Origin: Hyphomicrobiales bacterium
GTDB taxonomy: Bacteria > Pseudomonadota > Alphaproteobacteria > Rhizobiales > Rhizobiaceae
Length of the DNA: 64,000 nucleotides
Direction: 5' to 3'
Assembly (NCBI GenBank): GCA_900471605.1
Contig: UCEY01000044.1
Span: 1-64,000, forward strand
The translations under genes were made by a program, and so were the position numbers. The notes beneath the pieces were generated by a model that worked only from the letters and a program-made list of their open reading frames with translations, was not told the DNA's origin and did no database searches. Positions 8,669-17,511 of the stretch are shown here, piece by piece. How positions within the stretch are numbered: the first letter of the stretch is position 1; every line of letters begins with the position of its first letter.

Positions 8669-10131
8669 TTACTGACATTCTTGGTGGTGGTAAGACTGGC
8701 GCAGCCGACGCGGCTTCGTCTGCGAAGCAGGGCGTTGCCGGTCGCAAGGGCGCCGACGGTTCGGCTGGCGGCTTCTCCGATGCCTTGTCCGGCTTCGATC
8801 GCGACATGCCTTCGCAGCACGCGGACGGCGTAACGGAAGAGGACGCGCATGCGTCTTCTGCGCAAGAGCGTATGGCCGGCGACGTGAAACACGGCAAGCC
8901 AAAGCCGATCATCGATATCAAGCCGGAATCCCTTCGCCGTCCGGCCGAGGAGGCGGAGAAATCCGCCGGGGCCTCGAAGGCAGATGCGAAGGAGCTCGAC
9001 GAGAAGCGGCTGACGCCTGCCGAAAAGAAGCTTCGCGAGGCCCTTGAGGCAGCGAAAGCCGTCGCGCGGAAATCCGACGAGGTGTCCGGCAAGCGGACAG
9101 GCGCCTCCAAGAAGGATGCTGCGGGCCAGACGGAGGGCGTCGAAGATCTCGATGTCTCCATGCTGGTCGCCGACGATGCCAAGATCACCGACATGCTGTC
9201 GCTTTTGAGCGGCGAAACCAGCGTGGGCGAGATCAGCGCCATGGTATCGAGCAATGCCGCCGGGCAACAGGCTGGCAAGCGGACCAAGGGCCAGGATGGC
9301 AACGGGCACGAGGTCGATGCCCTGGCGGCCAAGGATTCCAAGCACGCCGGTATACGGGGTGAGGTCGAAGGCGACCCGCTTTCGGCGCCGGCGGATACCG
9401 AGACGAGTGCTCCGGGCTCGCGCCTCTTCCGTTTCAGCAATGCACGCTCCGACCAGCATGTGGACATGGCTGTCGGTGGCGGTCGGGGCGAGCGCACGGC
9501 GGAATTCAGATCGTCGTCGAACAGCGTCGCGGAAAACGTCACCGTGCTCGATGCGCGCCGGTTCCTCGGACTTGCTCCGAATTCGAACGGCGCCAACCTC
9601 ACGGCCATGCTGGCGGGGGACCCGGAATGGGCAGGCGCGATGAGCCCGAGTGCCGCGCTTTCCAATGCCGCCGCGCAAAGCAGCACCGGCAATGTCGTGA
9701 ATACGCTGAAACTGCAGATGAACCCGCACGACCTTGGCTCGGTGACGGCAACGCTGCGGCTTCACGGCGAGGAACTCAACGTTCATCTGACCGTCGAGAC
9801 CCGGGCCGCCTATCGGCAGCTCACGGAAGACAGCGGCGGCATCCTGGATGCGCTGCGGGCCCAGGGCTTTGCCGTCGACCAGGTGACCATCAGCATCGCG
9901 CCCACGGCGGATTCGGACGGGACCAGCAGCCAGCAGGGTCAGGCCGGCCAGACCGGCCAGCAGGCCATGGCTGAAGGCGGTAGGCAGGGCCAGGCGGCCG
10001 GCCGCGGTCAGCAGCAGAATGGCGGCGACCAGCCGGCCGACCAGGGGATGAGGAACGTAAATGACGCGGCATCGGACAATGTGGCGGGCACCGCTCCTGG
10101 CGGCACTCGTCCTGGTCAGCTTTACCTTTGA
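8665..10131 (+). CDS. fliK: Flagellar hook-length control protein FliK (formerly MotD)
   Basis: A 488-residue protein, largely disordered and rich in Ala, Ser, Lys and Asp through residue 330. A FliK C-terminal domain at about 348-413 (LKLQMNPHDLGSVTATLRLH, then LRAQGFAVDQVTISIAP) is followed by a Gln/Gly-rich tail. FliK measures hook length and switches export from hook to filament proteins by contacting FlhB. In S. meliloti this gene was first called motD. It overlaps motC by 4 nt at its start and the next gene by 71 nt at its end. Confidence 0.92.
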   Translation: MITDILGGGKTGAADAASSAKQGVAGRKGADGSAGGFSDALSGFDRDMPSQHADGVTEEDAHASSAQERMAGDVKHGKPKPIIDIKPESLRRPAEEAEKSAGASKADAKELDEKRLTPAEKKLREALEAAKAVARKSDEVSGKRTGASKKDAAGQTEGVEDLDVSMLVADDAKITDMLSLLSGETSVGEISAMVSSNAAGQQAGKRTKGQDGNGHEVDALAAKDSKHAGIRGEVEGDPLSAPADTETSAPGSRLFRFSNARSDQHVDMAVGGGRGERTAEFRSSSNSVAENVTVLDARRFLGLAPNSNGANLTAMLAGDPEWAGAMSPSAALSNAAAQSSTGNVVNTLKLQMNPHDLGSVTATLRLHGEELNVHLTVETRAAYRQLTEDSGGILDALRAQGFAVDQVTISIAPTADSDGTSSQQGQAGQTGQQAMAEGGRQGQAAGRGQQQNGGDQPADQGMRNVNDAASDNVAGTAPGGTRPGQLYL

Positions 10132-10813
10132 CGCTGACGCCGGGTCGCTCTTCAGTACGGGAGGTTGGGGGAGGCAGCAAGGCGCCGCTGCGCCAGCCGC
10201 ACCTCCCGGCAGGGCGACGCCTACCGGGAGGACGGCACCTTTCAGCGGCGCTCCTGCGGCGCGCCGAACGCCGGTGAGAGCGCCGGCGACGAGTGCGCAG
10301 ACAGCGGGCGCGCTCGTCGGTTCGGGGATCTGCGAGCGGGAAATTCAGGCCGCCGCGGCGAAATACGGCGTGCCGGAAGGTATCCTCTATTCGGTCGGTC
10401 TGACCGAGACCGGCCGCAAGGGCAGCCTCAGCGCCTATGCCATGAACGTCGAAGGAAAGGCCTATTTCCCGCCCTCGCAGCAGGCGGCAATGACGACCTT
10501 TTATGACGCCAAGCGGCAGGGCATGAAGCTCATCGACATTGGCTGCATGCAGATCAATCACTATTTCCACGGCGAAAATTTCTCCTCGCCGGAGGAAATG
10601 TTCGATCCAAAACGCAACGTGGAATACGCGGCGAAGTTTCTCCGCAATCTCCATGACAAGCATGAGACGTGGACGATGGCGGTAGCTCGATACCACGCCG
10701 GCCCGAATAACAATCCCGCGCAGAAGCAATATGTCTGCCGCGTGATCAGCAATCTCGTGGCGACCGGCTATGGAGAATGGACTTCCAACGCTTCCCGGTT
10801 CTGCACCGGCTGA
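10061..10813 (+). CDS. Flagellar-cluster lytic transglycosylase (SltF-like)
   Basis: A 250-residue exported enzyme. The signal peptide is about residues 1-27, followed by a Pro/Ala/Arg-rich linker to about 80 and then an SLT-type domain: catalytic Glu117 in LTETGRKG, GCMQIN at 161-166 and ARYHAG at 209-214. It should cut peptidoglycan to let the rod through, the job done in enterics by the C-terminal half of FlgJ. A rod-binding FlgJ without that half is encoded at 20951. Compare SltF of Rhodobacter, which binds FlgJ. The start ATG lies inside fliK (71-nt overlap) after GAGGAA; a later in-frame ATG at 10079 has no ribosome site. Confidence 0.85.
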   Translation: MTRHRTMWRAPLLAALVLVSFTFDADAGSLFSTGGWGRQQGAAAPAAPPGRATPTGRTAPFSGAPAARRTPVRAPATSAQTAGALVGSGICEREIQAAAAKYGVPEGILYSVGLTETGRKGSLSAYAMNVEGKAYFPPSQQAAMTTFYDAKRQGMKLIDIGCMQINHYFHGENFSSPEEMFDPKRNVEYAAKFLRNLHDKHETWTMAVARYHAGPNNNPAQKQYVCRVISNLVATGYGEWTSNASRFCTG

Positions 10814-11023
10814 GCAATCCGAGGTTGAATCGTTAAAATAAAGAATCGCAAAATTGCAGCGATTTGCATTTATGGCGAAAATTGCCATGCAAGCCTTCTT
10901 TTACGATGTGTTAATTTTTCCACCGGAAATTTGTGTCCGAAAATGGCGCACCCACTACATCTAGTGCAAATCGCGGGGCAATTCTTAATCAACTATTAAT
11001 TTGTTTGGTTAACTTCACACAGC

Positions 11024-11052
11024 TTGTCTCAGATTCCGTCGATTCGTACCCA
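11024..11052 (+). promoter_or_regulatory. Candidate rem promoter
   Basis: TTGTCT (11024-11029), a 17-nt spacer and TACCCA (11047-11052) form a plausible but weak sigma-70-type promoter. A single GTTAAC lies just upstream at 11009-11014, recalling the flagellin blocks. The whole gap 10814-11093 is AT-rich and has no gene. Confidence 0.25.
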
Positions 11053-11093
11053 TAGACGCATTGAAACACCACAAGTGATTCGGAGGCGGACGA

Positions 11094-11765
11094 ATGATCG
11101 TAGTGGTTGATGAGCGTGAGCTCGTGAAAGACGGATACACATCTCTTTTTGGACGTGAAGGAATTCCTTCCCAGGGGTTCGATCCAAAAGAATTCGGCGA
11201 ATGGGTGGGTACGGCAGCTGACTCGGATATTGCCGCGGTCGAAGCCTTCCTGATCGGTCAGGGCGAGCGTGCGCTCGAACTGCCGCGGGCCATCCGCGAC
11301 CGGTCCATGGCGCCGGTGATCGCAGTCAGCGATCAGCCTTCCCTGGAGGCGACCCTTGCCTTCTTCGACAGCGGCGTCGATGATGTGGTGCGCAAGCCCG
11401 TCCATCCTCGCGAGATCCTGGCGCGTGCCGCTGCGATCCGTCGCCGGCTGAAGGCGATTTCGAATTTCACCGATATCGGCTCGATCCGGGTTTTCTCCGA
11501 CGGCCGCGATCCGGAAATCGACGGCGAAGTTTTCGCACTGCCGCGCCGCGAGCGCCGCATCCTCGAATATCTGGTCTCCAACCGCGGTCGCCGCGTTTCC
11601 AAGACCCAGATCTTCAACGCCATCTACGGCATCTTCGACGAGGAAGTCGAAGAGAACGTCGTCGAAAGCCACATCAGCAAGCTGCGCAAGAAGCTGCGCA
11701 AGAAGCTCGGCTTCGATCCGGTCGATTCCAAGCGTTTCCTTGGTTATTGCATCGACTGGAACTGA
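11094..11765 (+). CDS. rem: OmpR-family transcriptional regulator Rem
   Basis: A 223-residue orphan response regulator. In S. meliloti Rem activates class II and III swimming genes in exponential growth under VisNR. The N-terminal receiver-like domain (1-115) keeps Asp6-Glu7, Ser79 and Lys101 (VRKPVHP), but the phospho-acceptor position appears to be Glu50 (IAAVEAF). The C-terminal winged helix (about 125-223) includes [13 protein letters not shown] and [13 protein letters not shown]. The start ATG follows CGGAGGCGG. It lies in the middle of the late flagellar cluster, downstream of a 280-nt AT-rich promoter region. Confidence 0.92.
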   Translation: MIVVVDERELVKDGYTSLFGREGIPSQGFDPKEFGEWVGTAADSDIAAVEAFLIGQGERALELPRAIRDRSMAPVIAVSDQPSLEATLAFFDSGVDDVVRKPVHPREILARAAAIRRRLKAISNFTDIGSIRVFSDGRDPEIDGEVFALPRRERRILEYLVSNRGRRVSKTQIFNAIYGIFDEEVEENVVESHISKLRKKLRKKLGFDPVDSKRFLGYCIDWN

Positions 11766-11777
11766 TTTTCTTAAAAA

Positions 11778-11834
11778 GGGCCTTGCCGCATATTTTCGGC
11801 GGGGAACGTAAGCAGACAGCTTCACGCAAGGCCC
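11778..11834 (+). promoter_or_regulatory. Structured leader between rem and flgE
   Basis: GGGCCTTGC (11778-11786) can pair perfectly with GCAAGGCCC (11826-11834). Inside the 39-nt loop CCGC and GCGG can form a second small hairpin. The structure sits 39 nt before the flgE start, so it could shape flgE translation or act as partial terminator for rem. No T-run follows. Confidence 0.4.
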
Positions 11835-11873
11835 GCCACTTACTCTCTCCATCAGACAAAAAGGAGATTTCCT

Positions 11874-13196
11874 ATGAGTATTTTCGGCACCATGAAAACG
11901 GCCGTCTCGGGCATGAACGCTCAGGCAAACCGTCTCGGTACCGTTGGTGACAACATCGCCAACTCCAGCACCGTCGGTTACAAGCGCTCCTCCACGGCGT
12001 TCTCTTCCCTGGTTCTGCCCTCCACTCAGGGCTCCTATTCTTCCGGCGGCGTCGAAACCAACGTACGCTACAGCATCGCGGAGCAGGGCGGTATTCAGTA
12101 CACCACGTCGTCGACCGACCTCGCCATCCAGGGCGAAGGCTTCTTCATCGTCAGCGATCCGAACGGCACGCCTTACCTGACCCGCGCCGGCGCCTTCGTG
12201 AAGGACGCCACCGGCTTCCTCAAGAACACGGCCGGTTTCAACCTGATGGGTTACCCCTACGGCTCGAACCCGCCGGCAGCCGTCGTCAACGGCTTCAACG
12301 GTCTCGAGGAAATCAATATCAACGACTTCGGACTGGTGTCTTCGCCGTCCTCCGCGGGCAGCTTCCCGGCCAACCTGGACAAGGGGGCCGCCATCGTGCC
12401 ACCTGGGACGCGTCCTAGCGACAACGTCGCAGGCAGCGTCCTCACCAACAAGAGCTCGCTGACGGCCTACGACCATGCCGGCGCGAAAGTTCTCTACGAC
12501 TTCTACTATACCAAAACTGCCAACAACGAATGGGAAGTCACGGTCTATCGTCAGGATCAGTCCACCAATGGCGGCTTCCCCTACATTGGGTCGGCTGGTA
12601 CAGCTGCCAGCGCCATCACGTCGACTGCAAAGCTGAGGTTCGACCCGAACACCAATAAGCTGGTAGCCGGCAACTACAATGCAGGCCCTCCGGTGACCGG
12701 CTCGGACAAGAAAATTGTCGTCACGGACCCCACTGACGGCGCGACGCCCGCACAGGCCATCACCATCGACCTGTCGGATATGACGCAGTTCGCAAGCGCT
12801 TTCACGCCGGGCAAGGGCATCATCGACGGCAACGCGCCGAGCCCGATCACCGATGTCGAAATCGGCGGCGACGGTGTGGTCACGGCAGTCTATCAGGATG
12901 GCGGTCGCCGTCCGATCTATCAGGTCGCGCTTGCAACGGTTCCGAGCATCGACAAGCTGCTCCCGCAGAACGGCAACGTCTTCCTGCCGACCAACGACTC
13001 GGGCGTCGTCACCATCGGCTTCCCGCAGACCGGCGCCTTCGGCCAAGTCTATTCCGGTGCGCTGGAAAGCTCAAACGTCGATATCGCCAGCGAACTGACC
13101 GAAATGATCGAATCGCAGCGTGTCTACACGGCGAATTCGAAGGTCTTCCAGACCGGTTCGGATCTGATGGACGTCCTGATCAATCTGAAGAGATAA
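11874..13196 (+). CDS. flgE: Flagellar hook protein FlgE
   Basis: A 440-residue hook subunit. The N-terminal rod/hook motif (MSIFGTMKTAVSGMNAQANR, then NIANSSTVGYKRS), the hook core (DLAIQGEGFFIVSD) and the C-terminal basal-body motif (SSNVDIASELTEMIESQR to VLINLKR) are all present. It polymerises into the flexible joint between rod and filament. The start ATG follows AAGGAGA at 11861-11867, one of the strongest ribosome sites in the cluster, as expected for an abundant structural protein. flgK follows after 45 nt. Confidence 0.96.
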   Translation: MSIFGTMKTAVSGMNAQANRLGTVGDNIANSSTVGYKRSSTAFSSLVLPSTQGSYSSGGVETNVRYSIAEQGGIQYTTSSTDLAIQGEGFFIVSDPNGTPYLTRAGAFVKDATGFLKNTAGFNLMGYPYGSNPPAAVVNGFNGLEEININDFGLVSSPSSAGSFPANLDKGAAIVPPGTRPSDNVAGSVLTNKSSLTAYDHAGAKVLYDFYYTKTANNEWEVTVYRQDQSTNGGFPYIGSAGTAASAITSTAKLRFDPNTNKLVAGNYNAGPPVTGSDKKIVVTDPTDGATPAQAITIDLSDMTQFASAFTPGKGIIDGNAPSPITDVEIGGDGVVTAVYQDGGRRPIYQVALATVPSIDKLLPQNGNVFLPTNDSGVVTIGFPQTGAFGQVYSGALESSNVDIASELTEMIESQRVYTANSKVFQTGSDLMDVLINLKR

Positions 13197-13241
13197 TCGG
13201 ACGGACGATCTAGAGAATAAGTCTCAAGAGGTTAGTAAAAA

Positions 13242-14711
13242 ATGTCGCTCGCATCAGCATTGTCTACGGCACAGTCGATCTTCACCAACTCCGGCACGCA
13301 GTCGGCGGTCACGGCGAAGAACATCGCTAATGCACAGAACCCTGACTACAGCCGCCGATCCGCATTGGTCGTGACCGGCGGCAACGGGGCCGTGATCGGC
13401 GACATCGGACGTTCGCAGAACGAGCCGCTCCTGCGCCAGACGATCGCAAGCTCGTCTATCGCAAGCGGCCAGCGGACGGTGCTGGACGGCCTCACCGAGA
13501 TCAAGAACCTGATGGGGGGGAACGACAACGAGCTCTCCCCCGCCAAGCTGATTGCGGCCTTCCGCAACAACCTCGACGCCTTCGCCGGAAAGGCGAACGA
13601 TACCGGCATCGGCATCTCCTTCATTTCGAGCGCACGGGACGTCGCGAACGGCCTCAACATCGCTTCCAACAAGCTTCAGCAGATCCGCAAGGATGCGGAC
13701 GATCAGATCAAGCAGAATGTCTCCGATCTGAACGCGCTGCTTGCGAAGTTCGAGACCGTCAACAACCAGGTCAAGAACGCCGTTTCGAGCGGCACCGACC
13801 CGAACGACTCTCTCGATGAGCGAGACGGCCTCGTCAAGAAGATCTCGGAAATCATCGGCGTCACCTCCTATACGCGCGGCGGCAACGACATGGTGCTTTA
13901 CACCACGGACGGCACGACGCTGTTCGAGGCAGTACCGCGCAAGGTGACATTCCAGCAGACTACCGCCTTCGACGCATCGACGACCGGTAACGGCGTCTTT
14001 ATCGACGGAGTACAGCTGAAGGCTGGAGATTCCGGCAACACGACCGCCAAGGGCTCGATCCAGGCGCATTTGCAGATCCGCGACAAGGTCGCGCCGACCT
14101 TCCAGAGCCAGCTCGACGAAATCGCCCGCGGTCTGATCACTTCGTTTGCCGAAACCGGACCGACCGGCGCGCTGACCCCGATGACCGGTCTTTTCACATA
14201 TAAGAACGGCGCCGGCGTACAGCAGACGGCCATTCCCGCCGCAGGCACGATCGTTCCCGGCCTCGCTTCGAGCATCTTCGTCAACCCGGTGGTCGTTCCG
14301 CCTGCCGGCACGCCCGACAAGGTGCGCGACGGCGGCATCAACGGCGTGGCCTACGTCGTCAACACCGGCGGCAGCAGCTATGCGGACCTCCTCGACAAGT
14401 ATAATGAAAACCTGACCAGCCCGATGGGTTTCGCTTCGGCCACGGAAATCGCCGATGCGCCGGACGTCCTCTCTTTTGCGGCCGATTCGATGGGCTGGCT
14501 TGAGGAGCTTCGCAGCACGGCCACGGCCGCTGACGAGACCAAGACGGCCATGTTGTCGCGCAGCCTCGAGGCGTTTTCCAGCAACACGGGCGTCAGCCTC
14601 GACGAGGAACTGTCGCTGCTTCTCGATATCGAGCAGTCCTACAAGGCCGGAGCCAAGCTTATGTCGACGGTCGATGATATGATGAAAGCCCTTTTGGATA
14701 TTGCGAGCTGA
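13242..14711 (+). CDS. flgK: Flagellar hook-associated protein 1, FlgK
   Basis: A 489-residue hook-filament junction protein. The N-terminal motif (NIANAQNPDYSRRS) and the C-terminal helices (LDEELSLLLDIEQSYKAGAK to LLDIAS) match FlgK; the middle, residues about 200-380, is the variable D2 region. It caps the hook so the filament can assemble. The ATG is preceded by AAGAGG. flgL begins 2 nt after the stop, so the two junction proteins are co-translated. Confidence 0.94.
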   Translation: MSLASALSTAQSIFTNSGTQSAVTAKNIANAQNPDYSRRSALVVTGGNGAVIGDIGRSQNEPLLRQTIASSSIASGQRTVLDGLTEIKNLMGGNDNELSPAKLIAAFRNNLDAFAGKANDTGIGISFISSARDVANGLNIASNKLQQIRKDADDQIKQNVSDLNALLAKFETVNNQVKNAVSSGTDPNDSLDERDGLVKKISEIIGVTSYTRGGNDMVLYTTDGTTLFEAVPRKVTFQQTTAFDASTTGNGVFIDGVQLKAGDSGNTTAKGSIQAHLQIRDKVAPTFQSQLDEIARGLITSFAETGPTGALTPMTGLFTYKNGAGVQQTAIPAAGTIVPGLASSIFVNPVVVPPAGTPDKVRDGGINGVAYVVNTGGSSYADLLDKYNENLTSPMGFASATEIADAPDVLSFAADSMGWLEELRSTATAADETKTAMLSRSLEAFSSNTGVSLDEELSLLLDIEQSYKAGAKLMSTVDDMMKALLDIAS

Positions 14712-14713
14712 TC

Positions 14714-15817
14714 ATGAAGACCTCTTTCATTTCCACCTTGTCGATCCAGACTACGATGCGAAACTCCATCTCGAACGTTCAGCGCGAGATGGTGAAGGCG
14801 AACCAGGAGGCGGTGAGCCAGAAGCACGCCGACCTCGGCGTCGCCCTCGGAGCCAATACGTCGCGCGCAATCGATCTTTCCCGCGACATCACCCGCACCG
14901 ACTCGCTTCTGACCACGGCCTCGCTCGCGACGCAGCGTCTCCAAACCGCCGAACTTTCGCTCAAGAGCATGAACGAGCAGGGCCTGAAGATTCAGAGCGC
15001 TATTTTGACGCTCGGAAGCTCGGCCGATGAAACGAGCCTGGCGACGGCGCGACTGGCCATGTCCGACGCGCTTGATGCTTTCACGAACTTCGCCAACACT
15101 GCGGTGCAAGGCGAATATATCTTTGCCGGCATCAATTCCGACGTGAAGCCGCTGGACGATTACTTCGCTCCGGGGTCGCCGGCCAAGGCTGCGGTCGCCA
15201 CCGAACTCGCGAATTACCTTTCGGTGAATGCGATCCCAAGCAAGGAGCAGATGACGGCCGCCCAGATGAACGGCTTCCTGGATGACCTGGAAGCCAAGTT
15301 CAATGGTTCGGCACCACTGACAAGCCCGCCGCATCCGGCGGCGATTGCAGGCCAGGACTTCTGGAAGACCTTCTTCTCGGATGCGAGCGACGAGAACATG
15401 AAGAGCCGTATCAGCCCGACGGAAGTGGTCGAAAGCTCGACCAACGCCAACAGCCAGGGCATGCGCAACTTCGCTTTCGCATCGATCGTCTCGATGGAGT
15501 ACCTGCAGACCGGGATGGACAAGGATGCGCGCGCGGCCGTAGCCAAACGTACCACAAGCGTCATCAACAAGGCGATGAACAGCGAGAACAGCATCAACCA
15601 GCAGCGGACCTCGGTCGGTATCTATACCGAACGCGTATCCAAGGCTGAGGAAAGGTTGCAGGCGCAGAAAGATATTCTGAAGACCAGTCTCGGATCGATG
15701 GAGAACGTCGATCCGGAAGAAGCGGCCACCCGTCTCAACACGATGAAGACGCTTCTCGAGACCGCATATACCGTAACGGCGAAGATACAGCAGTTGAGCC
15801 TAGCCAACTTCCTTTGA
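14714..15817 (+). CDS. flgL: Flagellar hook-associated protein 3, FlgL
   Basis: A 367-residue second junction protein with flagellin-like terminal helices: N-terminal MKTSFISTLSIQTTMRNSIS with RAIDLSRDITRTDSLL, and C-terminal EEAATRLNTMKTLLETAYTV to LSLANFL. It sits between FlgK and the first flagellin. It begins 2 nt after flgK, and flaF follows 35 nt later. Confidence 0.93.
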   Translation: MKTSFISTLSIQTTMRNSISNVQREMVKANQEAVSQKHADLGVALGANTSRAIDLSRDITRTDSLLTTASLATQRLQTAELSLKSMNEQGLKIQSAILTLGSSADETSLATARLAMSDALDAFTNFANTAVQGEYIFAGINSDVKPLDDYFAPGSPAKAAVATELANYLSVNAIPSKEQMTAAQMNGFLDDLEAKFNGSAPLTSPPHPAAIAGQDFWKTFFSDASDENMKSRISPTEVVESSTNANSQGMRNFAFASIVSMEYLQTGMDKDARAAVAKRTTSVINKAMNSENSINQQRTSVGIYTERVSKAEERLQAQKDILKTSLGSMENVDPEEAATRLNTMKTLLETAYTVTAKIQQLSLANFL

Positions 15818-15852
15818 TGAATAAAGGAAGGCTCGTGACGAAGGATACATGA

Positions 15853-16200
15853 ATGTACCAATTTTCATATGCCGAGATCATGGAGGACGGCGTTGCCAAC
15901 GCCAAGGATCGCGAACGGCAGGCCCTGGATCGCTCTATTGAGCTTCTGATCGCAGCGCGCGATGAGAATGCCTATACGCGCACCACGGTTGAGGCTTTGT
16001 TCTATACCCGCCGTGTCTGGATACGCTTCGTCGAGGATCTGAAACATCCGGACAACGAGCTGGCCAACGAACTTCGAGCGGATCTGATCTCGATCGCAAT
16101 CTGGATATTGAAGGAATGCGAGAAGATCAGAAATCGTGAATCGACGAACTACCAGGGCATTATTGAAGTGACCACCATCATCAGGGATGGACTTAAATGA
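15853..16200 (+). CDS. flaF: Flagellar biosynthesis regulator FlaF
   Basis: A 115-residue small alphaproteobacterial protein. In Caulobacter FlaF promotes flagellin synthesis and secretion and works against FlbT. The characteristic [20 protein letters not shown] start and [20 protein letters not shown] segment are present. AAGG at 15841-15844 lies 8 nt before the ATG. Its stop overlaps the flbT start (ATGA), so the two antagonists are produced together. Four flagellin genes in the same cluster are the expected targets. Confidence 0.93.
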   Translation: MYQFSYAEIMEDGVANAKDRERQALDRSIELLIAARDENAYTRTTVEALFYTRRVWIRFVEDLKHPDNELANELRADLISIAIWILKECEKIRNRESTNYQGIIEVTTIIRDGLK

Positions 16201-16646
16201 AAAGTACGCTTCGCATCTCTTTGAAATCCGGCGAGCGGATATTCATCAACGGCGCGGTCCTGCGCGTTGATCGGAAGGTCGCGCTGGAATTTCTCAATGA
16301 CGTCACGTTCCTGCTGGAGAACCACGTCCTTCAGCCGGAGGATGCGACTACGCCGCTTCGGCAGCTCTACTTCATCGCCCAGATGATGCTTATCAACCCG
16401 GACGGCAAGGAACAGTCGAACGCGCTGTTCCGCAAATCGGTAGCCATGCTGCTGACCTGCTTCACCGACGATGAGATGCTGGCGGAACTCAAGCGCATCG
16501 ACGGCATGGTCGCATCGGGCCGCGCCTTTGACGCTCTGAAGGCAATCCGCGCGCTCTATCCAATTGAAGACCGCATCCTCAACAATCGGGAAATCGCGCC
16601 GGCAACCGTCGAGCGGATTCGCAAGGAGATCGCACCGTGGCGGTAG
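16197..16646 (+). CDS. flbT: Flagellin mRNA regulator FlbT
   Basis: A 149-residue protein that in Caulobacter binds the flagellin mRNA leader and destabilises it until the hook is complete; rhizobial roles vary. Family features seen are [20 protein letters not shown], a middle [20 protein letters not shown], and a helical C-terminus. The ATG overlaps the flaF stop and the stop overlaps the flgD start by 10 nt. Conserved hairpins before the flagellin genes at 681, 2217 and 3823 are possible targets. Confidence 0.93.
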   Translation: MKSTLRISLKSGERIFINGAVLRVDRKVALEFLNDVTFLLENHVLQPEDATTPLRQLYFIAQMMLINPDGKEQSNALFRKSVAMLLTCFTDDEMLAELKRIDGMVASGRAFDALKAIRALYPIEDRILNNREIAPATVERIRKEIAPWR

Positions 16647-17089
16647 ACTCGATCAATACCAAAAACCCCTACGCAGCCGGCAACGGCAAGGCGGCATCGG
16701 GCGACGCGAAGGCCGCAGGACTGAATTACGACAACTTCCTGCAGCTCCTCATCGCCCAGATGAAGTACCAGGACCCGACCGATCCGATGGATGCGAGCCA
16801 GCAGATTTCCCAGCTTGCGACCTTCTCTCAGGTCGAACAGTCGGTGAAGATGAACTCGAACCTGCAGTCGCTCATCCAGGCGACCTCGTTCTCGCAGGCC
16901 GCCGATATGGTCGGCAAGTACATCACCAGCGCCGACGACAAGACCACTGGCCTCATCAAACAGGTGGAAATCTATTCCGACGGTCTGGTGGCGATCACCG
17001 ATAAGGGTGATAAGGTTCTCATCCAGCCGGGTATCATCCTTTCGAATCAGGCTCCGGCAACGACTGCAGGCGAAGACGACTCGGCATGA
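16637..17089 (+). CDS. flgD: Flagellar hook-assembly scaffold FlgD (short form)
   Basis: A 150-residue hook cap that allows FlgE polymerisation and is then discarded. The conserved N-terminal block [20 protein letters not shown] with [18 protein letters not shown] is clear. Enteric FlgD is about 230 residues; this version keeps only the scaffold part and a small C-terminal region, as is usual in rhizobia. The start is GTG at 16637, after AAGGAG (16623-16628), inside the end of flbT. Confidence 0.9.
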   Translation: MAVDSINTKNPYAAGNGKAASGDAKAAGLNYDNFLQLLIAQMKYQDPTDPMDASQQISQLATFSQVEQSVKMNSNLQSLIQATSFSQAADMVGKYITSADDKTTGLIKQVEIYSDGLVAITDKGDKVLIQPGIILSNQAPATTAGEDDSA

Positions 17090-17122
17090 TGCCGAAACCT
17101 TGAAATACACGGAACCGGCGCA

Positions 17123-17389
17123 ATGAATGAAGCCGACGCTCTCGATATCATGCAGGCGGCGATCTGGACGATCCTGATCGCCTCCGGACCCGCGGTCCTT
17201 GTGGCGATGGTCGTGGGTGTCGTTATCGCCTTTCTCCAGGCTCTGACGCAGATCCAGGAGATGACGCTGACTTTCGTGCCGAAGATCGTCGCCATCATGA
17301 TCACGATCGGCATTACCGCGCCGTTTATCGGCGGACAGATCAATCTTTTTGCCAATCTGGTATTTTCGCGGGTGCAATCGGGGTTCTGA
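17123..17389 (+). CDS. fliQ: Flagellar export gate protein FliQ
   Basis: An 88-residue membrane protein with two helices (about 14-36 and 50-72) joined by the FLQALTQIQEMTLTFVPK loop that is the FliQ signature. Part of the FliPQR export gate in the inner membrane. flhA and fliR follow, so three of the gate genes sit together; fliP is outside the window. Confidence 0.95.
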   Translation: MNEADALDIMQAAIWTILIASGPAVLVAMVVGVVIAFLQALTQIQEMTLTFVPKIVAIMITIGITAPFIGGQINLFANLVFSRVQSGF

Positions 17390-17511
17390 CCCGGTAGCCG
17401 CCCGCCTGTTGTTTTTCGTTCCCCCACCTTCGCGCAAGCTTCGCCCTATACGCAGGACATGAACTGGCAGGAGTACTTCCTGCCGCCATCTCATGAAGAG
17501 ACGGGAAAGTC

